From: Ramlibacter lithotrophicus
Lineage (GTDB): Bacteria > Pseudomonadota > Gammaproteobacteria > Burkholderiales > Burkholderiaceae_C
DNA: 64,000 nt
Assembly: GCF_012184415.1 (NCBI RefSeq)
Contig: NZ_VTOX01000001.1
Coordinates: forward strand, 992,001-1,056,000
Direction of reading: 5' to 3'
Position numbers and translations under genes: made by a program. This document shows positions 17,119 to 26,987 of the stretch, piece by piece (the first letter of the stretch is position 1; each line of letters begins with the position of its first letter). Under the pieces are notes generated by a model. It was not told the origin of the DNA and did no database searches. It saw only the letters and a list, made by a program, of their open reading frames with translations.

Positions 17119-19098
17119 TCAGTGCAGCGCCCGGTAGATGGCCTCCGCGAGATCCCGCGAAATTCCCTCCACGCTGGCGATGTCGTCGACGCCGGCGGCG
17201 GCCACGCCGCGCACGCCGCCGAACCGCTGCAGCAGGCGTGCACGCTTCTTCGCGCCGATGCCGGGAATCTCCTCGAGCTGGCTGCCACCCACGCGCACCC
17301 GCGCGCGGCGGGCGCGCATGCCGGTGATGGCGAAGCGGTGCGCCTCGTCGCGGATCTGCGCGACCAGCATCAGCGCCGCGGAATCGCGCCCGAGGAACAC
17401 CTTGGCGCGGCCATCGGCGAACACCAGTTCCTCCAGGCCCACCTTGCGCCCTTCGCCCTTCTCCACGCCGACGATCACGGACAGGTCCAGCCCCAGCTCG
17501 GCGAAAACCTCGCGGGCCATGCTGACCTGGCCCTTGCCGCCGTCCACCAGCACCAGGTCCGGCAGGCGCCCCGCGCCGCCGCCGCTGCCCTTGGGCGGGG
17601 TCGCATCCGGCGCGTCGCGCCCGGCTTCCGCGAGCCGGCTGTAGCGGCGCAGCAGCACCTGGCGCATGGCGGCGTAGTCGTCGCCCGGCGTGATGCCTTC
17701 GATGTTGTAGCGCCGGTATTCCGAGTTCTGCATCTTGTGGTGATGGAACACGACGCAGGAGGCTTGCGTCGCTTCGCCGGCCGTGTGCGAGATGTCGAAG
17801 CACTCGATGCGGAACGTGTCGAGGTTGTCCGGCGCCAGGTCGAGCGCGTCCACCAGCGCCCGGGTGCGGGCCTGCTGCGAGCCCTCCTCGGCCAGCAGGC
17901 GCGCGAGCTGGATGTCCGCGTTCTGCTGCGCCATCTCCAGCCACAGGCGCCGCTGTTCGCGCGGCTGGTGCACGGCATTTACCCGCACGCCCGCCTGCGC
18001 GGACAGCGCCGCGATCAGTGCAGCGCTGACGGGCACGCTGGTGATCAGCGTCGAGGGCACGGGCACGCCGAGGTAATGCTGCGCGATGAAGGCTTCGAGC
18101 ACGTGCACTTCCACCGGCTGTGCCGGTGCGGGCGATTCCACTTCCGTTTCCGCCGCCTCGTCGAAGTCCTGCACGGCCGCCGCGTCCTCCAGGTGGCTCG
18201 GGAAGTAGGCCCGGTCGCCCAGATGGCGGCCGCCCCGCACCATGGCCAGGTTCACGCAGGCCTTGCCGCCTTGCACCTTGACCGCGAGGATGTCCGTGTC
18301 CTTGTCGGAGATGGTCTCCACCGACTGCTGGTGCAGCACCTTCGACAGGGCCGCCATCTGGTTGCGCAGTTCCGCCGCCTGCTCGAACTGGAGGCGCTGC
18401 GCGTGCTGCATCATCCGCGCCTCCAGCGCGGCCAGCACCTGCTGGGTGTCGCCGCGCAGGAACGCCTCGGCGTTCTCCACGTCGTGCCGGTAGTCGTCGG
18501 CCGAGATCAGGTTGACGCAGGGCCCCGAGCAGCGCTTGATCTGGTACAGCAGGCAGGGCCGCGTGCGGTTGGCGAACACGGTGTCCTCGCAGGTGCGCAG
18601 CCGGAACACCTTCTGCAGCAGCTGGATCGATTCCTTGACCGCCCACGCGCTCGGGTACGGCCCGAAGTAGCGGTGCTTGCGGTCGACGGCGCCGCGGTAG
18701 TACGCCACCCGCGGAAAGGCGTCCGCGCCGGGGGGCTGCTCCTCCCCCAAACCGGCCTTCCGGGCGCCGGCGATCTTCAGGTACGGGTAGCTCTTGTCGT
18801 CCCGGAACAGGATGTTGTAGCGCGGGTTGAGCGTCTTGATCAGGTTGTTTTCGAGCAGCAGCGCCTCGGCCTCGGAGCGCACCACCGTCGTCTCGAGCCG
18901 CGCGATCCTGGAGATCATGTGGCCGATGCGCGTTCCACCGTGGTTCTTCTGGAAGTAGCTCGATACGCGCTTTTTCAGGTTGCGCGCCTTGCCGACGTAG
19001 AGCACGCCACCCTCCGCGTCGAAGTAGCGGTAGACGCCCGGCAGCGAGGGCAGCGCGGCCACCTGCGCGAGCAGCTGTTCGGAATGGACCTCTGACAT
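17119..19098 (-). CDS. uvrC: Excinuclease ABC subunit C
   Basis: The 659-residue protein shows, in order, an N-terminal GIY-YIG nuclease domain ([20 protein letters not shown]), a central UVR motif ([20 protein letters not shown]), the RNase H-like second nuclease ([30 protein letters not shown]), and C-terminal helix-hairpin-helix repeats ([20 protein letters not shown]). It makes both incisions in nucleotide excision repair with UvrB. A Gly/Ala/Pro-rich insert lies before the [10 protein letters not shown] stretch. I chose the ATG at 19098 (MSEVHSEQ) over an upstream non-conserved extension. Confidence 0.96.
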   Translation of the reverse strand: MSEVHSEQLLAQVAALPSLPGVYRYFDAEGGVLYVGKARNLKKRVSSYFQKNHGGTRIGHMISRIARLETTVVRSEAEALLLENNLIKTLNPRYNILFRDDKSYPYLKIAGARKAGLGEEQPPGADAFPRVAYYRGAVDRKHRYFGPYPSAWAVKESIQLLQKVFRLRTCEDTVFANRTRPCLLYQIKRCSGPCVNLISADDYRHDVENAEAFLRGDTQQVLAALEARMMQHAQRLQFEQAAELRNQMAALSKVLHQQSVETISDKDTDILAVKVQGGKACVNLAMVRGGRHLGDRAYFPSHLEDAAAVQDFDEAAETEVESPAPAQPVEVHVLEAFIAQHYLGVPVPSTLITSVPVSAALIAALSAQAGVRVNAVHQPREQRRLWLEMAQQNADIQLARLLAEEGSQQARTRALVDALDLAPDNLDTFRIECFDISHTAGEATQASCVVFHHHKMQNSEYRRYNIEGITPGDDYAAMRQVLLRRYSRLAEAGRDAPDATPPKGSGGGAGRLPDLVLVDGGKGQVSMAREVFAELGLDLSVIVGVEKGEGRKVGLEELVFADGRAKVFLGRDSAALMLVAQIRDEAHRFAITGMRARRARVRVGGSQLEEIPGIGAKKRARLLQRFGGVRGVAAAGVDDIASVEGISRDLAEAIYRALH

Positions 19099-19143
19099 AC
19101 GCGCGTATTGTGGACAATCCGCGTGGATCGAGTCCGCCCCGCC

Positions 19144-20226
19144 ATGCTCTGGGACATCTTCTGCAAGGTCATCGACAACCACGGCGACATCGGCGTGTGC
19201 TGGCGGCTGTCCGCGCAACTGGCGCGGACCGGCGAGCAGGTCCGGCTGTGGGTCGACGACGCCCGCGCCCTGACGTGGATGGCCCCGGCCGGGGAGCCCG
19301 GCGTCACGGTGCTGGCGTGGAGCGCGCAGGCGGCAGGCGAACCGGGGGATGTGGTGATCGAGGCATTCGGCTGCGACCCGGAGCCACAGTTCCAGGCGGC
19401 ACTCGCGGCCGCTTCACGCCAGCGCCCGACGCAGCCGCCGTGGATCAATCTCGAATACCTCACCGCCGAGCGCTTCGCGCAGCGCAGCCACTTGCTGCCC
19501 TCACCCGTGCTGTCCGGGGCTGCGGCCGGCCTGACGAAGCATTTCTTCTACCCGGGATTCGTTGCGGGCACCGGCGGCCTGCTGCGCGAACCCGACCTCG
19601 CGCGACGCCAGGCGGGCTTCGACCGCGCCGGCTGGCTGCGGGGCCACGGGATCGCGGCCGACCCGGACCTGCGCGTGGTCAGCCTGTTCTGTTATGAACC
19701 GGCGGCCCTCGGCCATCTCCTGCGGCAACTGGCCGCCGGTCCGGGGCGCACCGCCTTGCTGGTGACTGCGGGGCGCGCGGCGGACGCGGTGCGGCGCTGC
19801 CTGGACGAGCGCGAACGGGCGCAGCCAGGGTGGCTCGCCGCATCGAAGCTGGCGGTGCACTGGCTGCCCCTGCTCTCGCAGGACGATTTCGACCACCTCC
19901 TGTGGTCTTGCGACCTCAACTTCGTGCGGGGCGAAGACTCGCTGGTCCGCGCGCTGTGGGCGGGCCGCGCCTTCGTCTGGCAGCTGTACCCGCAGGACGA
20001 CGGCGCCCATCACGCCAAGCTGGCCGCCTTCCTCGACTGGCTGGAGGCGCCGCCCTCGTGGCGCGCGTTCCACGAGTTCTGGAACGGTGGCACGGCGCAG
20101 GCCACTCCGCTCGCCCTGCCGGACTGGGCCGCGGCAGCCCGGGCGGCCCGCGAGCGGCTGCTGGAGCAGGCGGACCTCGCCCGGCAATTGCGTGCGTTCG
20201 TGCAGGAGCGGCGCCGCGCCGGCTAG
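19144..20226 (+). CDS. earP: EF-P arginine rhamnosyltransferase EarP
   Basis: The 360-residue protein matches EarP: N-terminal [20 protein letters not shown] with the catalytic Asp15 in NHGD, FFYPGF, and the dTDP-rhamnose site [13 protein letters not shown] followed by [17 protein letters not shown]. It transfers rhamnose from dTDP-rhamnose to Arg32 of EF-P. The EF-P gene at 22796 has that arginine. Divergent from uvrC, with 45 bp between start codons. The ATG at 19144 matches family N-termini; an in-frame GTG lies slightly upstream. Confidence 0.94.
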   Translation: MLWDIFCKVIDNHGDIGVCWRLSAQLARTGEQVRLWVDDARALTWMAPAGEPGVTVLAWSAQAAGEPGDVVIEAFGCDPEPQFQAALAAASRQRPTQPPWINLEYLTAERFAQRSHLLPSPVLSGAAAGLTKHFFYPGFVAGTGGLLREPDLARRQAGFDRAGWLRGHGIAADPDLRVVSLFCYEPAALGHLLRQLAAGPGRTALLVTAGRAADAVRRCLDERERAQPGWLAASKLAVHWLPLLSQDDFDHLLWSCDLNFVRGEDSLVRALWAGRAFVWQLYPQDDGAHHAKLAAFLDWLEAPPSWRAFHEFWNGGTAQATPLALPDWAAAARAARERLLEQADLARQLRAFVQERRRAG

Positions 20227-20241
20227 GGCCCGGCTTCCCCG

Positions 20242-21915
20242 CTAGGGCGCCGAGGCCCGGGCGTGCAGCGCCGCCGGCATGCGGCAACCGTCGAACAGGT
20301 CCAGGTCGCGCTCGTAGGCCGCGGTCTGCACGTCGAGGACGCCCAGCAGCGAGTGGAACAGGTTGTCGTGGGACGCCGGCTGCGCGGCGCGACGCCGCAG
20401 GCACGCCTCGTCGATGTCGTGGCTGCGGCGGAACGCCGGGGACAGCCACATCACCATCGGCACCCGCGTCTGCACGTCCGGCGCGATCGGGTACGGCACG
20501 CCGTGCAGGTACAGGCCGCCCTCGCCGAGCGACTCGCCGTGATCCGAGACATAGAGCATCGCCGTATCGTGGGTCGCCTGCGCGCGCTCGAGGAGGTCGA
20601 CCAGGGCGCCGAGCACGTAGTCCGTGTACAGCAGCGAGTTGTCGTACGCATTGACGATTTCCTCGCGGGTGCAGCGGCGCAGGTCCTCGCTTTCGCAAGC
20701 CGGCGCGAAACGCCTGAACGCCGCCGGGTAGCGCTTGTAATACGCGGGGCCGTGGCTGCCGAGCTGGTGCAGCACGACGAACAGGTTTCCGCGTTCGTCG
20801 CGGGCGGCGCCCTCGAGCCCCTGGAGCAGGACCTCGTCGGGGCACTGGCCGCCGGCGCAGGACGCCGCCGCCGCGGCACCATTGAACTGCTGCTGCGCGA
20901 GGCCGCTGCACACCCCCTTGCAGCCGGACTGGTTGTCGCGCCATTGGACCTGGAAGCCGGCGCGCGCCAGCACGTGCAACAGCGACTCGTGGCCGAGAAT
21001 CCGGCCCTCGTCATAGCGGCCGCGGCCCCATGGCGAGAACATGCAGGGCAGCGAGACCTCGGTCGACGTGCCGCAGGCGGTCACCTGGGGGAAGTTGATC
21101 ACCGGACGCCGGGCGAGGTCGGGGTTGGTGGGACGCCCGTAGCCGTTGAGCGCGAAGTTCTGCGCCCGGGCCGTCTCGCCGACCACCAGCACGAACAGCG
21201 TGGGCCGGACGCGTTGCTGCCAGGCGGCATTGAATTTCGCGTCGGCGCCGACCGGCAGCCGCGGCCCACCGGGACCCTGGCCGCTTCCCCATGCGTTGCC
21301 GGCCAGCGCGGCCACCACGTTGCCGGGGTTCAACAGGTAGCGCACTTCCTTGTGATTGCGCATCAGGGACGCGAAATCGGCGAAGACCGGCACCAGGGCG
21401 CCGGCCGCCACGGCAGCGGCCGCCACCAGCCAGGCCAGCCGTAGGGCAACCGCCCGTCCCGGCGTGCGGCGCTTCAGTCGCGGCCACCAGACGAGCAGCG
21501 AGGGCAGCGCGCCCAGTCCCAGCAGGTAGAGCGCGAGCGGCCACCCGAGCAGTTCGCGGGCCTCGTGGAGGTCGGTGGCCAGGATGTTGCGCAGCATCGC
21601 GCGGTCGAAGTAGACGGCGTAGCGGTCGCTGTAGCAGGCGGCCGCGGCCGACGCCAGCAGCAGCACCGTGAGCAGCGGCTTGACGGTGTGGCGCGTGGCG
21701 ACGGCGGCGCCGGCCAGCAGGTACAGTGCCGACAGCGCGACGAACAGCGCTGCCGAGAAGCCCCAGGTCGCAGGCTCGGCCCACGAGCGTTGCGCCAGGG
21801 CCGCCTGCCAGAAGCGGCCGTTGCCCGCCGCCAGCATGAACACGGCGCTGCACAGCACCAGCGTCTCCACGCTGATCTCGGGCCGCCACCGCAGGACGCC
21901 AGGTACCCGGCTCAT
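20242..21915 (-). CDS. Phosphoethanolamine transferase (EptA/lipid A type)
   Basis: The 557-residue product has five N-terminal membrane helices and a periplasmic sulfatase-fold domain. The phosphorylated nucleophile Thr is in ACGTSTEVSLPCMFS, zinc ligands are in LYVSDHGESLGE, and there are paired cysteines typical of EptA. It moves phosphoethanolamine from phosphatidylethanolamine to lipid A or another envelope glycan, often conferring polymyxin resistance; the exact acceptor is inferred. Its ATG overlaps the stop of the PAP2 gene (ATGA), so the two are co-translated. It converges on earP with 15 bp between stops. Confidence 0.9.
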   Translation of the reverse strand: MSRVPGVLRWRPEISVETLVLCSAVFMLAAGNGRFWQAALAQRSWAEPATWGFSAALFVALSALYLLAGAAVATRHTVKPLLTVLLLASAAAACYSDRYAVYFDRAMLRNILATDLHEARELLGWPLALYLLGLGALPSLLVWWPRLKRRTPGRAVALRLAWLVAAAAVAAGALVPVFADFASLMRNHKEVRYLLNPGNVVAALAGNAWGSGQGPGGPRLPVGADAKFNAAWQQRVRPTLFVLVVGETARAQNFALNGYGRPTNPDLARRPVINFPQVTACGTSTEVSLPCMFSPWGRGRYDEGRILGHESLLHVLARAGFQVQWRDNQSGCKGVCSGLAQQQFNGAAAAASCAGGQCPDEVLLQGLEGAARDERGNLFVVLHQLGSHGPAYYKRYPAAFRRFAPACESEDLRRCTREEIVNAYDNSLLYTDYVLGALVDLLERAQATHDTAMLYVSDHGESLGEGGLYLHGVPYPIAPDVQTRVPMVMWLSPAFRRSHDIDEACLRRRAAQPASHDNLFHSLLGVLDVQTAAYERDLDLFDGCRMPAALHARASAP

Positions 21916-22613
21916 GCCGCCGCTCCCGCCGGCGTACCGGCCTGCAGGCGAGTGGCGAGCGACGCCAGCACCACCGCGCTCGCCCAGCAGAGCCAGCCGG
22001 TCCACAAGGTGTGGCTCACGAAGTGGGCGCCGCGCAGCTGTTGCGCGCCGCCCAGCAGGAACCCGGCACCGAGCGACAGCCACAGGCACAGGCGGGCGGC
22101 GCGCGGGGAATGGTCGCGCAGGGCGAAGAAGCCGCCGATGAAGCCGAACCCGGCCGACGCATGCCCGGCCGGAAAGCAGTGGCCCCGCCCGCCGTCGCCC
22201 GCCGCCCAGATCCAGTGCGAGACATGGGACGCCGTCCCGCCGAAGTCGGCGAGATCCCACGGGCAGCTGGTCCGGCTGGCATGCTTGAGCGCATTGACCA
22301 GGAGCACGGCGATCACCAGCGAGGCGAGCCACTGCACTCGGGCGCCGCGGGGCACGTCGCGCAGGGGACCGGTCGGCCACCAGATGCCCAGTGCCAGCCA
22401 GCCGGCAACCGCGAAGGCCAGCAGCCGTGCTCCGTCGTGCAGCACGGCCGCGAGGAGCCAGTGGTCGCGCCAGGGAAAGCCCTGCGCGCCGCCGGCCAGC
22501 CGGGCCAGCGCCGGATCGAGGCCGCTGGCATCCCACAGCAGCACCGGGGCCAGCAGGGCGAGCGTGACGACGGCGCCGTGGCGGCGGCGCAGAGGGAAGT
22601 CGGCGGTGGTCAT
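21912..22613 (-). CDS. PAP2-family membrane phosphatase
   Basis: This 233-residue, roughly six-helix protein has the three PAP2 motifs: a [12 protein letters not shown] stretch (motif 1, KxxxxxxCP variant), [11 protein letters not shown] (motif 2, PAGH) and [13 protein letters not shown] (motif 3, H..SH). PAP2 enzymes dephosphorylate lipid phosphates such as undecaprenyl pyrophosphate or lipid A. Four-base overlap with the downstream phosphoethanolamine transferase suggests joint work on lipid A: removal of a phosphate and modification of the remainder. This role is inference. Confidence 0.88.
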   Translation of the reverse strand: MTTADFPLRRRHGAVVTLALLAPVLLWDASGLDPALARLAGGAQGFPWRDHWLLAAVLHDGARLLAFAVAGWLALGIWWPTGPLRDVPRGARVQWLASLVIAVLLVNALKHASRTSCPWDLADFGGTASHVSHWIWAAGDGGRGHCFPAGHASAGFGFIGGFFALRDHSPRAARLCLWLSLGAGFLLGGAQQLRGAHFVSHTLWTGWLCWASAVVLASLATRLQAGTPAGAAA

Positions 22614-22694
22614 GGGCCGCGACTGTGGCGCGGCCACGCTTAAGAGAACCTGAACGGCAGCCCGGGCATCACTGGCGGGCTGAAGAAAAAACGT

Positions 22695-22700
22695 TAAAAT
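22695..22700 (+). promoter_or_regulatory. Possible -10 (TAAAAT) for efp
   Basis: TAAAAT in the only AT-rich stretch of the 182-bp gap between the PAP2 gene and efp. No clear -35 at 16-18 bp. It would give a leader of about 90 bases. Confidence 0.35.
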
Positions 22701-22795
22701 GCAGGGCTTTGCGCGCTGGCGGCCAGGCCCTCTCGTGCGCACCCGCCGCGGCCCGGCCTCTGGGCGAGCGCGGCCTATCCCTCGCTTCAACCGCT

Positions 22796-23350
22796 ATGAA
22801 AATCGCTCAAGAAATCCGCGCCGGCAACGTCATCATGCACGGAAAGGATCCGATGGTCGTGCTCAAGACCGAATACGCCCGCGGCGGGCGCAACGCCGCC
22901 ACCGTGCGCATGAAGCTCAAGAGCCTCATCGCCAACTTCAATACCGAGGTGGTGTTCAAGGCGGACGACAAGATGGACCAGATCGTGCTGGACAAGAAGG
23001 AGTGCACCTACTCCTACTTCGCCGACCCGATGTACGTCTTCATGGACTCCGAATTCAACCAGTACGAGGTGGAAGCCGAGAACATGGGCGACGCCCTGAA
23101 CTACCTCGAGGACGGCATGCCGGCCGAAGTGGTGTTCTACGAAGGCAAGGCCCTGTCGGTGGAACTGCCCACCAGCCTCGAGCGCGAGATCACCTGGACC
23201 GAGCCGGCCGTCAAGGGCGACACGTCGGGCAAGGTGCTCAAGCCGGCCAAGATCGCCACCGGCTTCGAGATCGGCGTGCCGATCTTCGTGGCGCAGGGCG
23301 ACAAGGTCGAGATCGACACGCGCACCGGCGAATACCGCCGCCGCGTCTGA
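22796..23350 (+). CDS. efp: Translation elongation factor P (Arg32 type)
   Basis: The 184-residue EF-P has all three beta-barrel domains. Domain I carries [19 protein letters not shown], and the modification loop is [10 protein letters not shown] with Arg at position 32, the EarP target. The C-terminus is [14 protein letters not shown] relieves ribosome stalling at polyproline. The Arg32 loop and the nearby earP together predict rhamnosylation. A weak -10 (TAAAAT, 22695-22700) lies upstream and an intrinsic terminator downstream, so it is monocistronic. Confidence 0.97.
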   Translation: MKIAQEIRAGNVIMHGKDPMVVLKTEYARGGRNAATVRMKLKSLIANFNTEVVFKADDKMDQIVLDKKECTYSYFADPMYVFMDSEFNQYEVEAENMGDALNYLEDGMPAEVVFYEGKALSVELPTSLEREITWTEPAVKGDTSGKVLKPAKIATGFEIGVPIFVAQGDKVEIDTRTGEYRRRV

Positions 23351-23370
23351 GGACGACACGCCGTCGCACC

Positions 23371-23397
23371 AGGGCTCCGCAAGGGGCCCTTTCTTTT
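23371..23397 (+). terminator. Rho-independent terminator after efp
   Basis: Stem AGGGCTCC (23371-23378), loop GCAA, stem GGGGCCCT (23383-23390) with one U-G pair, followed by TTCTTTT. Confidence 0.8.
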
Positions 23398-23411
23398 GGG
23401 ACACTGGCCGC

Positions 23412-24206
23412 ATGGACTTCGACTTCAGCCTGATCGGCGTGCCGTTCGGCATGCGGCCGGGGCTGCGGCGCGTCGAGCCGGGGTCGTCCCAGCTGACACC
23501 GCTGGCCGCGCATGGCCAGCTGCACGCCGAGAAGGACGCGGTGTTTCGGGCCGGGGCGTCGCGCCACCAGGTCCGGGAGTTCGATCCGGCGCCGGCCTTG
23601 CAGGCGATCTCCAGCCATGCCGCTGGCGCCGGACTGCCCTTCGGCGCCCAGGATCCGCCCGAGCTGGCGTTCGAGGAGGACCTGGCTGTGCTCGACGGCG
23701 CCAGTGGCACCCTGCCCTGGCTATGCGTCTGCGTCCCCTCCCACTGGGCGCCTGAAGACAAGATCGGGCTCGATTTCGCCGCATTGCACGGCCCGGTCGC
23801 AGACAACGCGGCCCTGGTTGCCGCATCACGGCAACTGGTGAGCCTGGTGACTGACGGCAGTTCCTGGGAGCGGCATGTCTGGACGATCAGTGCGTCCGGA
23901 CGCTACGACCAGCACCCGCGGCGACACCAACGCACGCCCTGGCCCAGCGCCGACGATCCGGAGTTCGCCGACCGGTGCTGGCTGCGCGCCGAGCGCCAGA
24001 CCTTCTTCCCGGTGGGCCGGGGCACCCGGCAGGCGGTGTTCACGATCCGCGTGATGCTGCAACCGCTGCCGCAAGCGGTGGCGCAGCCGTGGCAGGCCCG
24101 GCGCCTGCACGATTCGCTCGCCTCGATGTCGGCCGCCGTCCTGGCGTACAAGAACCTCGGGCCCGCCCGCGAGCCGCTGCTGCGCTGGCTCGAGGCCCGT
24201 GCCTGA
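23412..24206 (+). CDS. DUF3445 family protein (heme-dependent oxidative N-demethylase-like)
   Basis: The 264-residue protein shows the DUF3445 layout: an N-terminal MRPGLRRVEPG stretch, LPWLCVCVPSHWAPEDKIG in the centre, and the characteristic LRAERQTFFPVGRGTRQA followed by FTIRVMLQPL. The alpha subunit of heme-dependent oxidative N-demethylase (HODM) belongs to this family. The reductase and other subunits of HODM are not adjacent here, so the enzymatic role is uncertain. It starts 15 bp after the efp terminator tail. Confidence 0.75.
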   Translation: MDFDFSLIGVPFGMRPGLRRVEPGSSQLTPLAAHGQLHAEKDAVFRAGASRHQVREFDPAPALQAISSHAAGAGLPFGAQDPPELAFEEDLAVLDGASGTLPWLCVCVPSHWAPEDKIGLDFAALHGPVADNAALVAASRQLVSLVTDGSSWERHVWTISASGRYDQHPRRHQRTPWPSADDPEFADRCWLRAERQTFFPVGRGTRQAVFTIRVMLQPLPQAVAQPWQARRLHDSLASMSAAVLAYKNLGPAREPLLRWLEARA

Positions 24207-24210
24207 GCGC

Positions 24211-24897
24211 TCAGTAGATCCGCGACATCAGCACCAGCAGCACCAGCACGATCACGGCGGAGATCCCGAGGGCGGCCACGACCAGCGCCCGGCCGGCCGG
24301 CGCCGCGGCCCGGGCCCCGGCGGCTCGCACGCGCGCCGCAGCCGGTTGGTCCGGGTCGGTGATGGCAGGCGGCAGGCAGGCAAGGAGTTCCTCCGCCGCC
24401 TCGGCGGTGAACATGTGCAGCGCGATCCGCCGCAATTGCCCGGAGCCCCCCGGCTGCAGCCAGACGTCCACCCGCGGCCCCTTGCCGCTGGCGTGGACCA
24501 CGTCCGCCAGCGCGATCTTGACGCGGTCGTCCTTCCAGCCGAAACCGCGGCGACGCCGCCCTGCCAGGCGCAGCAGGTCGGCGTGCACCCGCACTTCCAG
24601 TTCACCCTTGAACGCGGGCACCGCAACGCCACGCCGCGCCGTCTCCATGAGGATGCCGGTATAGGTTCCCAGGACCGGCGAGGTTCCTGCCGGGCCTGCG
24701 GACGCGTTTCGCCTCGCGGACGGGCGGGCCGACGGGCCGCCGACGAGTTCGCGCACCGTCAGCCGCGTGCCGTCCGCAGCGACGAGCAGGTGATCGCCGG
24801 TCAGCATGCGCTTGATCCGCATGCCGACGATCGTCTTGCGGTCGTATGGCCCCACCGTGCGGCCGTCGAGCAGAACGTGATAGTTCGGCTGGTCCAC
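24211..24897 (-). CDS. Hypothetical membrane-anchored protein with N-terminal GYF_2-like domain
   Basis: This 228-residue protein is not a recognised family to me. The N-terminus (YHVLLDGRTVGPYDRKTIVG, then a lysine/arginine-rich helix) resembles GYF_2 domains. The middle is beta-rich and may be PH-like (KIALADVVHASGKGPRVDVW). The C-terminus is one membrane helix (ALVVAALGISAVIVLVLLVL) with a four-residue tail, that is, a tail-anchored layout. The start is GTG at 24897 with an adjacent purine-rich stretch. It is divergent from the LOG-family gene 69 bp away. Function unknown. Confidence 0.65.
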   Translation of the reverse strand: MDQPNYHVLLDGRTVGPYDRKTIVGMRIKRMLTGDHLLVAADGTRLTVRELVGGPSARPSARRNASAGPAGTSPVLGTYTGILMETARRGVAVPAFKGELEVRVHADLLRLAGRRRRGFGWKDDRVKIALADVVHASGKGPRVDVWLQPGGSGQLRRIALHMFTAEAAEELLACLPPAITDPDQPAAARVRAAGARAAAPAGRALVVAALGISAVIVLVLLVLMSRIY

Positions 24898-24966
24898 CTC
24901 GGTCCCCGGAATTCTTTGCGCCCAATCCTACCGGAGCGCCGTTGGAATGCCCCCAAAATCGGGGCC

Positions 24967-25830
24967 ATGTCATCTCCACGCAACATCCATGATCGCCGGC
25001 TGGCGGACGCCTGGGCCACCTTGCAGGCCCATGCAGATTCCGGGCTGCCGCTGGATCCCGATGCCAGCCGGCTCGCCTTCGCCGACCCTGAGTTCCTGCT
25101 GCGGCGCGAGACGCGCGGCATCCGGTTCCAGCTCGAACTGCTCAAGCCCGACCTGGAACAGCAGGCCATGGGCATCGAGAACACCATCGTTGTGTTCGGC
25201 AGCGCGCGCTTTCGCAGCGAGGAGGAGTCCGCGGAACTGGTCGCCGCCGCCGAAGCGGCCGGCGACGAGGCGGTCATCCGGCGCGCACGGGCGCTGGCGC
25301 GCAACGCCCACTACTACGAGAAGGCCCGGGCCTTCGGCAAGCTGGTGGCGCACTACAGCGCCAGCAAGGACCCGGAAGACATGTTGTTCATCTGCACGGG
25401 GGGCGGCCCCGGCATCATGCAGGCGGCCAACCGCGGCGCCTACGAGGGCGACGGCATCAGCGTCGGACTGTCCATTGCGCTGCCGATGGAAGAGCACGCC
25501 AACCCCTACGTGACGCCGGCGCTGTCGTTCAAGTTCCACTACTTCGCGCTGCGCAAGATGCACTTCATGATGCGGGCGAAAGCCCTGGTGGCCTTCCCCG
25601 GCGGGTTCGGAACGCTCGACGAGCTGTTCGAGGTGATCACGCTGGTGCAGACCCGCAAGGCCAGGCAGGTGCCGATCGTGCTGTTCGGCTCCGACTACTG
25701 GAAGCGCCTGGTCAATTTCGACGTGCTGATCGAGGAAGGCGTGATCTCCCCGGCCGACCTGGACCTGTTCCAGTACGCGGACGATCCGGAGACCGCCTGG
25801 GAGATCATCCGCAGCTTCTACCGGCTCTAG
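24967..25830 (+). CDS. LOG family / TIGR00730-type Rossmann protein
   Basis: The 287-residue protein carries the LOG signature: an FGSARF start of the Rossmann fold, CTGGGPGIMQAANRGA, and the PGGFGTLDELFE motif. Members hydrolyse cytokinin-type nucleotides or AMP to free base and ribose phosphate; some bacterial homologues (PpnN) regulate nucleotide pools. This one is longer than the minimal about 190-residue LOG because of an N-terminal helical extension of about 75 residues, as in many Burkholderiales. Its stop overlaps that of the convergent MFS gene. Confidence 0.88.
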   Translation: MSSPRNIHDRRLADAWATLQAHADSGLPLDPDASRLAFADPEFLLRRETRGIRFQLELLKPDLEQQAMGIENTIVVFGSARFRSEEESAELVAAAEAAGDEAVIRRARALARNAHYYEKARAFGKLVAHYSASKDPEDMLFICTGGGPGIMQAANRGAYEGDGISVGLSIALPMEEHANPYVTPALSFKFHYFALRKMHFMMRAKALVAFPGGFGTLDELFEVITLVQTRKARQVPIVLFGSDYWKRLVNFDVLIEEGVISPADLDLFQYADDPETAWEIIRSFYRL

Positions 25831-26987
25831 TGCGCCGGCGGCGCATCCTTCAGGCGCAGGGCCAGCCGGATGCCGCCGGCGACGACGGCCCCCACGGTCC
25901 AGAACACACCGGCGATGCCGATCACGCTGCCGGCAACCCCGAAGAGCAGCGGCATCGTGACGCTCGACGCGTTGATGGCCATGACCCGCATCGCCACCGC
26001 CTCACCGTGCCGGTGCTCCGGCGTGATCTGGTGCAGCATGCTCATGATCATGGGCTGCACCGTGCCCAGGGACGCGCCCAGCAGCACGGAGCAGATCCCC
26101 ATCGCCAGCGGGGCATGCAGGAGCGGATAGACCGCGAACAGCAGCGCCGTCGAGCCCATGGCGCCGGCGATGACGACCCACTCGCGCAACCGTGCGGCGA
26201 CGATCGGCAGCAGCACCCGGATCAGGGCCGCGGCCACCGCGAAGGCGCCCAGGATCGTGCCGATGACCGATGCCGACAGCCCACGTTCATGGCCGAGGAC
26301 AGGAACGACGAAGGTGTGGACGTCCCAGCACGAAGCCAGAAACCAGTTCACCAGCAGCAGCCGGCGGAACATGGGCTCGCCCAGCAGGTCCCAGGCGCGG
26401 CTCTTCCTCGCCCCGGCCGGCGCGACCACGGGCGGCAGCTCGGTCACGTCCCGGACCCAGAACCAGCAGACCAGCGGCAGGATGGCCAGTACCAGAAACG
26501 CGAGCCGATAGCCGCCGTGGTCGATCACCAGTCCGGCGGTGAACGGCCCCAGGAAATTGGACACCGCCGGACCGATCGCCAGCCAGGAGAAGACCTGCTT
26601 CATCTGCGTCGGCGTCTCGGCGGCGCGGCCCACGTGCCGCTGCAGCGCGATGGACGCGGCGCCGGTCGCGCCGCCGGTGAGCAGTGCGCTGGCGCAGAGC
26701 ACCGGGAACACCGGGAATGCCACGGCGAGCCCGGCGCCCGCGGTCGCCGCCAGCACGCTGAAGCCCACCGGCCGGCGCAGGCCGTGCCGGTCGGCATAGC
26801 GCCCGGCCGGCAGGGCCAGGAAGACCTGGGTGAGGGCGAACAGCGCGAGCAGCACGCCCACCGCGGCCTCGCTGTGCCCTTCGCGCAGCGCCAGCAGCGG
26901 TGCGGCCATGCGGGTGCCGGCCATGCAGGCATGCAGGAACACATGGCCGGCGATCAGGCGCGCGAGCGCCGGGCTCAACCCGCCCAT
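25827..26987 (-). CDS. MFS transporter
   Basis: The 386-residue product has twelve hydrophobic helices and the MFS loop 2-3 motif in the variant LPAGRYADRHGLRRPVG. It resembles small-drug or sugar efflux MFS proteins; no substrate can be named. It is the last gene of a tightly linked set with rmuC and the 2-hydroxyacid dehydrogenase: its ATG shares one base with the rmuC stop (TGATG), implying translational coupling. Confidence 0.88.
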   Translation of the reverse strand: MGGLSPALARLIAGHVFLHACMAGTRMAAPLLALREGHSEAAVGVLLALFALTQVFLALPAGRYADRHGLRRPVGFSVLAATAGAGLAVAFPVFPVLCASALLTGGATGAASIALQRHVGRAAETPTQMKQVFSWLAIGPAVSNFLGPFTAGLVIDHGGYRLAFLVLAILPLVCWFWVRDVTELPPVVAPAGARKSRAWDLLGEPMFRRLLLVNWFLASCWDVHTFVVPVLGHERGLSASVIGTILGAFAVAAALIRVLLPIVAARLREWVVIAGAMGSTALLFAVYPLLHAPLAMGICSVLLGASLGTVQPMIMSMLHQITPEHRHGEAVAMRVMAINASSVTMPLLFGVAGSVIGIAGVFWTVGAVVAGGIRLALRLKDAPPAH

